Below are positions 34,759-43,208 of a stretch of 64,000 nt of DNA, piece after piece; within the stretch, counting starts at the first letter, position 1, and each line of letters begins with the position of its first letter. Location: the NCBI GenBank assembly GCA_903873395.1, contig CAIQOJ010000003.1, forward strand, positions 1-64,000, read 5' to 3'. The stretch comes from an uncultured Acidimicrobiaceae bacterium (GTDB taxonomy: Bacteria > Actinomycetota > Acidimicrobiia > Acidimicrobiales > RAAP-2). The translations under genes and the position numbers were made by a program. The notes under the pieces were generated by a model. It ran no database searches. It saw only the letters and a program-made list of their open reading frames with translations, and was not told the DNA's origin.

Positions 34759-37358
34759 CCGGAGGCATGCCTACTCTTGGCGTCAGTTCATCCGAGGGTG
34801 CGCCTTCGGGTCGCCTCGAGTCATCCCGGGCGATTCCTCAATGGCGGGCCACCTTCTTCGCCCCCGTTGGAGACGGCCAGACCAGACGGCGTGGGAGCGA
34901 CATTGTCCGCCTCGTCGTGGGTGCCGTCGTTGTCGTGCTGTGCTGGCTGGCTGCGGGGTCCAGTTCCTCTGTTGAGCACTCGTTGGCCGAAACCCTGGCC
35001 CCGGCGCCAAATGGCATTCGCTGGCTGATCACGTCGATCTGGTGGTTGGGATCGTTCGGGTTGATCGCCTTGGTCGTAGTGCTCGCACTCCTCACGCGCC
35101 GGTGGAACGTGGCTCGGGATGCCGCATTGGCCAGCTTTGGGGCCTGGGCGGTGTGCATCGTCGCTGATCTGGTTGCGGGTCCGGCAGTGCAGACGACAGC
35201 CTCGACGCCGCACGGATTCGATCTGACCTTCCCTGTGGCCCGGGTGGCGGCCACGGTCGCCGTGGCGACTGCCGCCAAGCCGTATTTGGGCCGATGGGTC
35301 CAGCGGACCATCAGCGTCATCGTGGTGCTCCTTTCGGTGGCCACTGTCCTCCATGGGGCGGGTTTACCGACCGCCGTTGTTGCCGCGCTGGCGGTGGGAT
35401 GGGCCACGACGGCCATGGTCCACCTCGCCGTCGGTGCGCCCCTCGGCTTGCCTTCGGGCGACGAAGTAGCGGCATTGGTGCACGATCTCGGCGTTGATGT
35501 CACTGGCCTCCAGCGGACTGCAGTTCAGGAGTGGGGTCCTGGGAGGTTCGTCGGGTCGGTGGACGGGAACGAGGTCGGGGTGACTGTCTACGGCCGTGAT
35601 GCTGCAGACACGCAGTTCCTGGCCAAGTCGGTGCGCTTCGCCCTCTATCGAGACTCGGGACCGACCTTGACGTTCACTCGGTCCCAGCAGGTGGAACACG
35701 AGGCCTACGTCTTGCTGATGGCCAACAAGGCGGGGGCGAGGGTGCCCGAGGTCGTCGCGTCAGGACCGGCTGGCCCAGCTCGCGATGGCGTCTTGGTCAC
35801 CTGTCCACCGACGGGCCGACCGTTGGCCGAGATGCCCGCGTTCGTCATGCCAGATCCAGACGGGATTACTGGCTCCTCAGGCAACTCGGAACGGGACGGT
35901 GCTAACGGAGGCGAAGGTAGTGCGTCGAGCGGTGGCGGAGGTCCAGAATCTCGAGCCTTGACGGAGTCCGATGCGCCAGGCGATCTCTCAGATGCAGGGT
36001 TGGATGACATCTTCGCTCAGGTGCAACTCTTGCGGGCGGCACGCATGTCGCATGGCTCGATCACCACCGACACCGTCGTGGTCGACGAGCACGACAGGTG
36101 CGGCCTGCTCGATCTGCGAGCAGCCTCCACGATGGCCCCGCCCGAGCGACTCGATCGCGATCTGGCAGCCACGCTGGCCAGCGTGGCGGTGGTCGTCGGG
36201 CCGGAACGAGCGGTGGCCGCTGCCCTGAGGACAGTGCCCGCCGACGTTCTGGCAGCATCGCTTCCCTTCCTGCAGCGAACAGCCCTCGGGCCAGCAGCAG
36301 CGCGCATGATGCGAGGACGCAAGTCCCTCTTGAGTGCGTTGCGTGACCAAGGGGCAGCAGCGGCCGATGTCGAGGTACCGAAACTGATCGAGGCCCGTCG
36401 CATCAGTTGGGTGACCTTGGCGCTGGTCGTAGGCACGTTGGTGGGTGGCTGGGCACTGATCGGTGTCTTGGTCAACGTGGGCAAGTCGTGGCACACCATC
36501 ACCGGAGCCGACTGGCTGTGGGTGGTCATCGTGTTCATCCTCGCCCAGTCCGCCTATCCGGCAATCGCCGTCACCACCTTGGGGTCGGTCACGGAGCCGC
36601 TTCCTTATGGTCGGACTGTCGCCCTCGAGGTGTCGAACACCTTTGTCGGACTCGCCGGGGGATCGATGGCCGTACTGGCCACTCGGGTGCGCTTCTTCCA
36701 GCAACAAGGATTCGACGGGGCGGTGGCGGTCAGTTCTGGTGTCCTCGTGTCAACAGCAAGTTGGATCGTCAAGGGTGGGCTCTTCCTGATCGCCCTACCG
36801 CTCGCGCTGTCTCAGTTTCACTTTGGCGAGCCGGATGCAACCGGGGGAGGTAGTGGGGCCAGCACGGCCCACCTGGTGGAGTTGCTGATCCTGGTCGTGG
36901 TTGTCGTCGGCGTCCTCATCGGCATCCTTTTCGCCGTTCCTCGGTGGCGGCGGTTGGCCGCAGCCAAGCTCCGTCCCAAGGCGTCGGAGGTATGGGACCA
37001 CCTCAAGGTGCTCTCGGGCCACCCCCGGAACCTCGTCGAGATCTTTGGTGGCAACCTCGTCGCTCAGCTGGTCGTGGCCCTGGCTCTAGGTGCGGCGCTG
37101 CATGCGTTCGGGCAGCATCTGAGTTTGGCGGCGTTGCTGATCGTGCTCACGTTGGGATCGATGCTGGGCGGGGTTTCGCCAGTGCCTGGCGGCATGGGTG
37201 TCGTCGAGGCCGGCATGATCCTGGGCCTCACGGCGGCTGGGATACCTCAGAACGACGCGGTGGCCGCCGTGTTCGTGCAACGACTTTTCACGGCGTATCT
37301 CCCACCTATTTGGGGGTGGTTCGTCCTGGTGTGGATGCGCAAGAAGGAGTACCTCTAG
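34731..37358 (+). CDS. Flippase-like (LPG-synthase TM / UPF0104) membrane protein with embedded pseudokinase domain
   Basis: An 875-residue protein. Four or five membrane spans lie at about 55-235. A cytoplasmic domain at about 245-530 resembles lipopolysaccharide or aminoglycoside kinases ('VEHEAYVLLMANKAGARVPEVV', 'MSHGSITTDTVVVDEHDRCGLLDLRAA'). The catalytic-loop Asp of HGDL is replaced by Ser in HGSI, so it is probably inactive. From about 560 to the end lies an MprF/AglD-type flippase domain with 'NTFVGLAGGSMAVLATRVRFFQQQG' and 'LGSMLGGVSPVPGGMGVVEAGMI'. It probably moves or modifies a lipid-linked component of the envelope. GTG 34731 is uncertain; ATG 34767 is an alternative. An acidic Gly/Ser linker of about 45 residues is inserted in the kinase part. 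Confidence 0.8.
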   Translation: MLEDRVAVVTGGMPTLGVSSSEGAPSGRLESSRAIPQWRATFFAPVGDGQTRRRGSDIVRLVVGAVVVVLCWLAAGSSSSVEHSLAETLAPAPNGIRWLITSIWWLGSFGLIALVVVLALLTRRWNVARDAALASFGAWAVCIVADLVAGPAVQTTASTPHGFDLTFPVARVAATVAVATAAKPYLGRWVQRTISVIVVLLSVATVLHGAGLPTAVVAALAVGWATTAMVHLAVGAPLGLPSGDEVAALVHDLGVDVTGLQRTAVQEWGPGRFVGSVDGNEVGVTVYGRDAADTQFLAKSVRFALYRDSGPTLTFTRSQQVEHEAYVLLMANKAGARVPEVVASGPAGPARDGVLVTCPPTGRPLAEMPAFVMPDPDGITGSSGNSERDGANGGEGSASSGGGGPESRALTESDAPGDLSDAGLDDIFAQVQLLRAARMSHGSITTDTVVVDEHDRCGLLDLRAASTMAPPERLDRDLAATLASVAVVVGPERAVAAALRTVPADVLAASLPFLQRTALGPAAARMMRGRKSLLSALRDQGAAAADVEVPKLIEARRISWVTLALVVGTLVGGWALIGVLVNVGKSWHTITGADWLWVVIVFILAQSAYPAIAVTTLGSVTEPLPYGRTVALEVSNTFVGLAGGSMAVLATRVRFFQQQGFDGAVAVSSGVLVSTASWIVKGGLFLIALPLALSQFHFGEPDATGGGSGASTAHLVELLILVVVVVGVLIGILFAVPRWRRLAAAKLRPKASEVWDHLKVLSGHPRNLVEIFGGNLVAQLVVALALGAALHAFGQHLSLAALLIVLTLGSMLGGVSPVPGGMGVVEAGMILGLTAAGIPQNDAVAAVFVQRLFTAYLPPIWGWFVLVWMRKKEYL

Positions 37359-37453
37359 GTCAAGACCTCTGGTCGGTACCCATGAAGGCCGCAGCAGTTG
37401 GTTGGGTTCTGCCTGTCGGTGCGACGACACGGGTGCACCGGCGACCATGTGGG

Positions 37454-38143
37454 TCAGGTCTTGGTGCGCCAACCCCCGTCGATGCGTTGCGGACCGACCT
37501 CATCGAGACCGGGAAAGTCCCGAAGGCGACCGAAACGACCAAGCCGGCCGACGTTCACTCCCGTTGTGGCGGCGCGGAGCATGCGCAAGTCACCGCGGCT
37601 GTTCCCGTAGGCCCAGAGGTGAGCTTCTGCCAACCCGAGTTCGGCCATCACCAGGCGCAGACGGCGAATCTTCTCCTCACCTCGGCAGTTGGCGCCTTCG
37701 TAGCGGCCAGTGAGGTGGCCTGAGGAGTCAACGGCGAGGTGGGTGGCGATGGCGCCGTCGGCGCCCAATCGCACGGCGACAGGTTCGATGTATGCCGCTG
37801 GTGAAGCCGAGACGATGACGACACAGTCGCCTCGCCCTCGATGCCAGTCCAATCGGCGGCGCACATCGGGGCGCAGGTGACTGGTGAGGTGAGCTGCGGC
37901 AAACTCTTCGCCGATTCGCTCGAACCGGGCAGCCTCGACCCCGGCCAGCACACGCCGGAACAGCGTCTCTTTGGTGCGATCGGCTACCGACCCGCCGGCG
38001 ATGGCGGCATGGGCCATCTTGGGGGCGAGTGGGCCGGCTGCCTTGATGACGGTGGCCCGATCAGTGACCGCGGTCAAGAAGTCGAAGACGCTGCCCCCGT
38101 CGGTGAGGGTCCCATCAAAGTCGAATGCGGCGACGTCGGTCAC
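37454..38143 (-). CDS. HAD-superfamily phosphatase (SerB/PSP-like subfamily IB)
   Basis: A 229-residue HAD enzyme. Motif I is FDFDGTLTDGG (nucleophile Asp8), motif II is VIVSASP, motif III Lys is in the GEEKIRRL area and motif IV is 'WAYGNSRGDLRML'. The alpha-helical cap between motifs I and II is typical of phosphoserine-phosphatase-like members, many of which act on lipid or glycerol phosphates. The substrate is not predictable. TAGGGT (plus ACCCTA 38151-38156) lies seven bases before the GTG start on its strand, a leaderless-type arrangement. It lies 97 bases downstream of a crotonase transcribed in the same direction. Confidence 0.87.
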   Translation of the reverse strand: MTDVAAFDFDGTLTDGGSVFDFLTAVTDRATVIKAAGPLAPKMAHAAIAGGSVADRTKETLFRRVLAGVEAARFERIGEEFAAAHLTSHLRPDVRRRLDWHRGRGDCVVIVSASPAAYIEPVAVRLGADGAIATHLAVDSSGHLTGRYEGANCRGEEKIRRLRLVMAELGLAEAHLWAYGNSRGDLRMLRAATTGVNVGRLGRFGRLRDFPGLDEVGPQRIDGGWRTKT

Positions 38144-38240
38144 AGACGGGACCCTAGCGACCCGGAGCCACCCCTCTGGTCATCTGCGCAATCGAACCCA
38201 GACCCCGTCTGCGCCCTCTCCGCGGCGCGCTGGCAATCTG

Positions 38241-39146
38241 TCACGTTCCAGCCCTAGGGGGCGACGAGTCCGTAGGACCGACAGGGCTCCCCGTGCCACT
38301 TCTTCCCACCCCAGCGGCAAAGCGGGCGGCGCCGTCAAGGGCTTCGCCGGAGGCCAGGGTGGCCTGCCCAATTCGTGTCTCAAATGCCAGGGCATCGCCC
38401 TCGGACATTCCCCACTGCGCAAGAGCGGAGAGGCGGTCATTGCGCAGACAGACCTGAGGGAGGTTGGCGAGATCTTCTGCCAAGGAAAGGGCGGCCTCGA
38501 GCGCTTGACCACTCGGGACCAACCGATCGACAAGCCCGATGGCCAGGGCTTCGGGGCCAGCTACTTCGCGACCGGTGAGAATCAAGTCCATGGCACGGCC
38601 ATGGCCGACGATGCGGGGGAGACGCACGGTGCCGCCATCTACAAGGGGAACACCGAAACGCCGACAGAACACCCCCATGCGGGCGTCGATGGCGGCCACC
38701 CGAAGGTCGCACCACAGTGCGAGTTCGAGGCCTCCTGCTACCGCCCAACCTTCGATCGCCGCGATCACGGGCTTGGTGAGGAGCATCCGAGTCGGCCCCA
38801 TCGGCCCAGGGCCATCTTCGGTCACCCGGTTCCCCGTACCCGAGGCGATGGCTTGGAGATCTGCTCCAGCACAAAAAGTGCCTGATGCACCGGTGAGGAT
38901 GGCCACCGACGCCCCATCGTCGCGGGTAAAGGCCTCGAATGCCGCTTCGAGGGCATCTGCTGTTGGCCGGTCGACGGCGTTGCGACGGTGCGGTCGATGG
39001 ATGGTGATGACGGTTACCGCACCGTGGTGATCGATGACCACGGCGTCCTCGGGCCGGTCGGTTGGCTGCGGCGGAGCAGGCGACCCAGCGCGGGGACCAT
39101 CTGGTCTGGTCCCTTGCCGTGGGCTCGGCCTCTGATTTGTTGACAT
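38241..39146 (-). CDS. Enoyl-CoA hydratase/isomerase family protein
   Basis: A 301-residue crotonase with 'VTVITIHRPHRRNAVD', the oxyanion-hole segments LTGASGTFCAGADL and IAAIEGWAVAGGLELALWCD, and 'FCRRFGVPLVDGGTVRLPRIVG'. In the last segment an Asp stands near the usual second catalytic position, as in many actinobacterial EchA proteins. A disordered stretch of about 30 residues precedes the domain. The start at 39146 (MSTNQRPS) is chosen as the shortest Met that keeps the domain complete; no strong ribosome site is visible, and a longer Pro-rich extension upstream is unlikely to be translated. Confidence 0.85.
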   Translation of the reverse strand: MSTNQRPSPRQGTRPDGPRAGSPAPPQPTDRPEDAVVIDHHGAVTVITIHRPHRRNAVDRPTADALEAAFEAFTRDDGASVAILTGASGTFCAGADLQAIASGTGNRVTEDGPGPMGPTRMLLTKPVIAAIEGWAVAGGLELALWCDLRVAAIDARMGVFCRRFGVPLVDGGTVRLPRIVGHGRAMDLILTGREVAGPEALAIGLVDRLVPSGQALEAALSLAEDLANLPQVCLRNDRLSALAQWGMSEGDALAFETRIGQATLASGEALDGAARFAAGVGRSGTGSPVGPTDSSPPRAGT

Positions 39147-39531
39147 GCCCCAGCATGCTTGCTCGCCCCACGGGAATGGGGGAGGTGCCACATTGGCGCG
39201 TGCTGACGGAGTTGGAACGGCGAGATCACGACGATGAGCGCTGGCTGCTGGCATCCCGACGGGGATGCCCGAGAATCGAGGTGCTGGGTGCGGAAGCGGT
39301 GGAGGGAAGCGGTGGAGCGAAGCGGTGGAGGGGGGAGTAGGTGACTAGCCATGCCACTAGGTGGCCGGGCAGTCGAACCAAGGAGACCAAGATGTTGCCT
39401 CCACATCAACGGGGTGTGATTGCCGCGAATATCGCTGGAGAACGACACCACCCAGCGTGGCAAAAGGGTGCGAAGTTCTCCGACGCTGTGGTAGGCAACA
39501 CCTAGTGGCACGGGTAGCGGAGGAAAGCAAC
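39147..39531. other. Divergent intergenic region with hairpin and tandem repeat
   Basis: The gap of 385 bases separates the minus-strand crotonase from the plus-strand RCC1 protein. It contains a small hairpin (GGCATCCC 39250-39257 with GGGATGCC 39262-39269), the 13-base triple repeat at 39293-39331 and the ribosome site GGAGGA at 39519-39524. I see no gene in it. Confidence 0.45.
39293..39331. repeat. 13-base tandem repeat, three copies
   Basis: GAAGCGGTGGAGG (39293-39305), GAAGCGGTGGAGC (39306-39318) and GAAGCGGTGGAGG (39319-39331) follow directly on one another in noncoding sequence. Confidence 0.9.
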
Positions 39532-41556
39532 ATGGGCCGTCTGCGCTCCGTCTTGACTCGGGGTTCGATCGCCGGGATCCTGGCGGTGGCTACAGCGGTA
39601 GTGGGCGTTGTCGCCGGTGCACCCGATCGTGCCCATGCTGCACGAACGGGCGGTTCGCCAGCGGCAATCACCTCGATGACCGTGACGCCCGTGGTGAGCG
39701 CGTCCTCGGGTGCGTTCTACGGCGGCAGTCTCGTCATCCGGGCCACCTTTTCTGGGGCCGTAAGTTGCGCTTTTAACGCCACGCCGGTCATCCAGGGCCT
39801 TCCCGTGACGATTCCTTGCACCTCTGGATCGGTCGAAGTTCCTGTCTCTGCCGCCTACAACACGGGAAGTGCCCCGCAGCGCTACGTCGTGCGACTGAGG
39901 ACGACAAACGCCGCCGGTGGCGTGTCCTCCCGTGCGGTGTCCGGTGCCGTGCAGCCGCTTCCGCTGATCAGTGGGGTGACCGCTGTGGCTGCGACCCCCG
40001 ACAGTCGCTGCGCTCTCGTCACCGATGGGGCGATTCGGTGCTGGGGGAGCAATGACGCAGGTCAGCTGGGTAGCGGTTCGACCTCGGGTCCGGATACCTG
40101 TCCGACGGCAGGGGCAGCTGGTCGTCCCTGCTCGTTGTTGGCCAGGAAAGTCGTGGGGTTGGACGGAACGGGATGGCTCCAAGGTGCGACTGCGTTGGCG
40201 TCCACTGGGGCTGGCTACTGCGCTGCCGTGCGCTCGATTGGCGTCGTGTGTTGGGGCTCCAATGCTTCTGGTCAGTTGGGCAACGGCTCAACCACGGGGG
40301 CGACGATCTGCTGGTCCGGGGTCACCTGTTCGGCCACTCCGACCCCCGTTGCCGCACGTGCGCTTGCTTCGAGGTCGGTCATCTCGCTGACTGGTCTGGG
40401 ATCCGGCGGCGGTGTCTGTGCGGTCACCACCGGTGGGCATGTGGCTTGCTGGGGACGTGATGATGCTGGTGAGGTAGGCGACGGATCACCTGCGTCGGCA
40501 GTGTGTGCAGCGGGTCCTTGCACGCCGCAGCCTGAGCCTGTCGTGACCACTTTTGCCGCACTGGCTGGTGCCGGTGCGCCTTCGCCACTGAGCGATGTGC
40601 GCACCGTGGTGAGTGCGCCGGGCTCGAGTAGTTGGTGTGCAGTGCTGACCTGGGGAGGCATCGACTGCTGGGGCGATGGAGCAGATGGCGCATTGGGATC
40701 CCAACGTCTGGTCTCGAGCAATGTCGCCCTTCCGGTGACCAGCGCACTGGGCGCAGGCTTGCTTCTAGGTGCTCAGCAGGTAACCGGCTCGGGGGCTGGT
40801 TTGGGATCCGGATCAGGATCGGGCACCCCAGCCGGCTACTGCGCCCGCCTGGTTCTTGGTTCGGTGGCGTGCTGGGGCAGCAACGGACTTGGTCAGCTAG
40901 GTGCAGGCGGGGGAGGAACTTCGGATCTTCGCTGTACCAATACGGACCGGCCCTGCTCCGCCACACCAGTCCTCGTTCGAGCGGCCCGCCCGGTTGCCCA
41001 GGCGGGCAGCACATCGTCCGTCGGACCGTTGACGTCAGCGATCGACATCGCTGGCGCGGCTTCGGGTTACTGCGTCGTGGTGGCCACTGGAGGATCGGCC
41101 TGTTGGGGGGCGAACATCGCTGGATCCTTAGGTGATGGATCGACTTCAGGTCCGCTGGACTGCGGCCCCCTGTGGTGCAGTCCGACTCCCGTCGAGGTGC
41201 ACAGTGTCACGGGCTCGGGCACGTTGACCCAGGCTCAGTCGATCACATCCGATGGAGCGACGATCTGTGTGATGCGCTTGCAAGCCAGGGCCGCCTGTTG
41301 GGGTGCAGGCACCCGAGGGCAGATCGGGGCCTACGCCAATCCTCTTGCCAACACCCCCGTGCCGGTTCAGGTGCAGGGGGTCGGTGGGCGTTCGGCCTTG
41401 ACGGGCATCGAGTCAATGCAGCAGTCGCACGGCTCGACGTGCGCCATCCTGCTCTCCCAAGGTCTGCTCTGCTGGGGCATCGGCTCGACTGGCCAGCTCG
41501 GTTCAGGAGCGAGTGCCGACCGGTCGCTTCCCGATCAGGTGTGGGCCGCCAACTGA
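39532..41556 (+). CDS. Secreted RCC1-type beta-propeller protein
   Basis: A 674-residue protein. A signal peptide occupies about 1-35 (ending DRAHAA). An Ig-like strand-rich segment (about 40-145) is followed by roughly seven RCC1-like blades, each with the pattern 'C--G--CWGSN--GQLG-GS' (for example AIRCWGSNDAGQLGSGS and GLLCWGIGSTGQLGSGA). Paired Cys in most blades suggest disulfides, as expected outside the cell. No enzyme motif is visible; a binding or adhesion role is likely. ATG 39532 is fixed by GGAGGA at 39519-39524, and an upstream in-frame ATG would add 57 non-signal residues. Confidence 0.85.
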   Translation: MGRLRSVLTRGSIAGILAVATAVVGVVAGAPDRAHAARTGGSPAAITSMTVTPVVSASSGAFYGGSLVIRATFSGAVSCAFNATPVIQGLPVTIPCTSGSVEVPVSAAYNTGSAPQRYVVRLRTTNAAGGVSSRAVSGAVQPLPLISGVTAVAATPDSRCALVTDGAIRCWGSNDAGQLGSGSTSGPDTCPTAGAAGRPCSLLARKVVGLDGTGWLQGATALASTGAGYCAAVRSIGVVCWGSNASGQLGNGSTTGATICWSGVTCSATPTPVAARALASRSVISLTGLGSGGGVCAVTTGGHVACWGRDDAGEVGDGSPASAVCAAGPCTPQPEPVVTTFAALAGAGAPSPLSDVRTVVSAPGSSSWCAVLTWGGIDCWGDGADGALGSQRLVSSNVALPVTSALGAGLLLGAQQVTGSGAGLGSGSGSGTPAGYCARLVLGSVACWGSNGLGQLGAGGGGTSDLRCTNTDRPCSATPVLVRAARPVAQAGSTSSVGPLTSAIDIAGAASGYCVVVATGGSACWGANIAGSLGDGSTSGPLDCGPLWCSPTPVEVHSVTGSGTLTQAQSITSDGATICVMRLQARAACWGAGTRGQIGAYANPLANTPVPVQVQGVGGRSALTGIESMQQSHGSTCAILLSQGLLCWGIGSTGQLGSGASADRSLPDQVWAAN

Positions 41557-41594
41557 GCTAGTCCTGTCGCGTCGCCAATACCTGACAAATCTGG

Positions 41595-41623
41595 TCGACA
41601 ATTGGGACAACTGCGGCTAAGGT
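41595..41623 (+). promoter_or_regulatory. Predicted sigma70-type promoter of the peroxiredoxin gene
   Basis: TCGACA (41595-41600) and TAAGGT (41618-41623) are separated by 17 bases, close to the consensus. GACAA occurs three times around it (41584, 41597 and 41606), which might mark a regulator site. The transcript would carry a leader of about 145 bases. Confidence 0.5.
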
Positions 41624-41773
41624 AGGCGTTCGCAGATCCGAGACCCATCGCCGAGGGCCGTGTGCCCCGACGATCGACCTGATGATCACGCCTCGCGCTG
41701 GACCGGCACGTCGGGCGGACTGCACAACGAATCCCACCCCAACGCATACATACGACGCAGCAAGGAGCGACAG

Positions 41774-42409
41774 ATGGCTATCCGCCTGGGCGACGAGGCC
41801 CCCGACTTCACCGCCGACACCACCGAGGGAACTATCAGTTTCCACGACTACCTAGGGGACAGCTGGGGCGTGCTGTTCTCCCATCCCAAGGACTTCACGC
41901 CGGTGTGCACGACCGAGCTTGGGGCATTTTCGGCAGCCAAGGCCGAGTTCGACAAGCGAAATGCCAAGCTGATCGGTCTCTCGGTCGATGACGTCGAGTC
42001 TCACGGCAAGTGGGCTGGTGATATCGAGGAGACTCAGGGCACTGCGCTGAACTTCCCGCTCATCGGTGATGAGGACCGCAAGGTGGCCGACCTGTACGAC
42101 ATGATCCACCCCAATGCCAACGACACGCTGACCGTGCGCTCCGTCTTTATCGTCGGGCCGGACAAGAAGGTCAAACTGACCTTGACGTATCCGGCATCGA
42201 CCGGACGGAACGTGACCGAAGTACTTCGGGTCCTCGACTCCCTGCAGTTGACCTCTGACTACAAGGTTGCCACCCCCGTGAACTGGACCGACGGCCAGGA
42301 CGTGATCGTGGTGCCGGCACTGTCCGACGAGGAGGCCACCGAGCGCTTCCCCAAGGGATTTACGGCGCTGAAGCCGTACCTGCGGGTCACCCCCCAGCCC
42401 AACAAGTAG
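41774..42409 (+). CDS. 1-Cys peroxiredoxin (Prx6-type)
   Basis: A 211-residue thiol peroxidase. '[17 protein letters not shown]' contains the peroxidatic Cys45 with the Pro/Thr/Arg-type pocket; no other Cys exists in the chain, so there is no internal resolving Cys. Length and the C-terminal '[22 protein letters not shown]' and '[18 protein letters not shown]' segments match Prx6. It reduces peroxides in the cytoplasm using an external thiol. AGGAG at 41763-41767 fixes ATG 41774. It is monocistronic, between a promoter and a strong hairpin. Confidence 0.93.
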   Translation: MAIRLGDEAPDFTADTTEGTISFHDYLGDSWGVLFSHPKDFTPVCTTELGAFSAAKAEFDKRNAKLIGLSVDDVESHGKWAGDIEETQGTALNFPLIGDEDRKVADLYDMIHPNANDTLTVRSVFIVGPDKKVKLTLTYPASTGRNVTEVLRVLDSLQLTSDYKVATPVNWTDGQDVIVVPALSDEEATERFPKGFTALKPYLRVTPQPNK

Positions 42410-42440
42410 TTCCCCGGACTCAACCACCGAGCCAGGCGTC

Positions 42441-42472
42441 GCCAGAACCCGGTCACTCGGCCGGGTTCTGGC
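42441..42472 (+). terminator. Hairpin terminator after the peroxiredoxin gene
   Basis: GCCAGAACCCGG (42441-42452) and CCGGGTTCTGGC (42461-42472) form a perfect 12-base-pair stem with an 8-base loop, 31 bases after the stop. No U-tract follows. Confidence 0.75.
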
Positions 42473-42701
42473 GCGCCAGCCAACGTGCGCTGCGGGCAAA
42501 GCCCATGACGAGGTACGCGAATCCGTGCCGTGCCTACCACGGTCACACGCAGGCCCTGGAGGCTCACGCGGGTCATGCGTCGTGGCTCTCCGACAAGGCA
42601 GATTCGTCGGTGATGGCCATCGGAGAGTCCTGCTGCTAGCATCTACCGGTCGGCGTGGAGCGTCCGTCGACACCCCACGAATTCAGAGGTCTTCATTACC
42701 C

Positions 42702-42959
42702 ATGCCAGACAAGCAGGCAACAATCACCGAGTATCGGCTCCATGACACGGACACCGGTTCGCCCGAGGTTCAGATCGCCATTCTTAGTGAGCGCATCAGT
42801 CACCTCACCGAGCACCTCAAGGTGCACAAGGGCGACCACCACACCCGTCGTGGCCTGCTCAAACTGATCGGCCGGCGCCGTCGCCTTCTCGACTACGTCG
42901 AGAAGAACGATGTTGAGCGCTACCGACAGATCATTACCCGCCTCGGCCTTCGCCGCTAG
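42702..42959 (+). CDS. rpsO: 30S ribosomal protein S15
   Basis: An 85-residue S15 with '[23 protein letters not shown]' and '[22 protein letters not shown]', which bind 16S rRNA helix 22. It is slightly short at the N-terminus compared with the usual 88-89. AGAGGT at 42685-42690 is the likely ribosome site. TAGCAT at 42637-42642 could be its -10 box. It is followed by a strong hairpin and then pnp, the classical rpsO-pnp order. Confidence 0.97.
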   Translation: MPDKQATITEYRLHDTDTGSPEVQIAILSERISHLTEHLKVHKGDHHTRRGLLKLIGRRRRLLDYVEKNDVERYRQIITRLGLRR

Positions 42960-42974
42960 GGATCTAGATCGACT

Positions 42975-43000
42975 CACCGCCCGGCTACGGCCGGGCGGTG
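42975..43000 (+). terminator. Hairpin terminator or attenuator between rpsO and pnp
   Basis: CACCGCCCGGC (42975-42985) and GCCGGGCGGTG (42990-43000) form a perfect 11-base-pair stem with loop TACG, followed by GCATTT. It starts 15 bases after the rpsO stop. In other bacteria a terminator here lets part of the transcription read into pnp. Confidence 0.8.
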
Positions 43001-43125
43001 GCATTTCCGCCGTCGGCATCCGTCGATGGTTTGCAGGTGGCCTCCGGCCCTTGCCGCAGGACCCGGGCCGCAATCGGCGGACTCGGCGCATCACCCACAG
43101 ATTGGACTTCCGACGAGGTCAGTCA

Positions 43126-43170
43126 CCAGTTGCCGGCCACCTGACTAGCGGTCAGGCCGCCGACAACTGG
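43126..43170 (+). promoter_or_regulatory. Long hairpin in the pnp leader
   Basis: CCAGTTG (43126-43132) pairs with CAACTGG (43164-43170); then after one mismatch CGGC pairs with GCCG, and after a 2x2 internal loop CCTGAC pairs with GTCAGG around the loop TAGCG. It ends 38 bases before the pnp ATG. In E. coli a leader hairpin upstream of pnp is cut by RNase III for autoregulation by PNPase; a similar role here is inference. Confidence 0.55.
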
Positions 43171-43208
43171 GAACTGACACAGGGGGTCCCCGAACACCAA
43201 GGAGCGTC

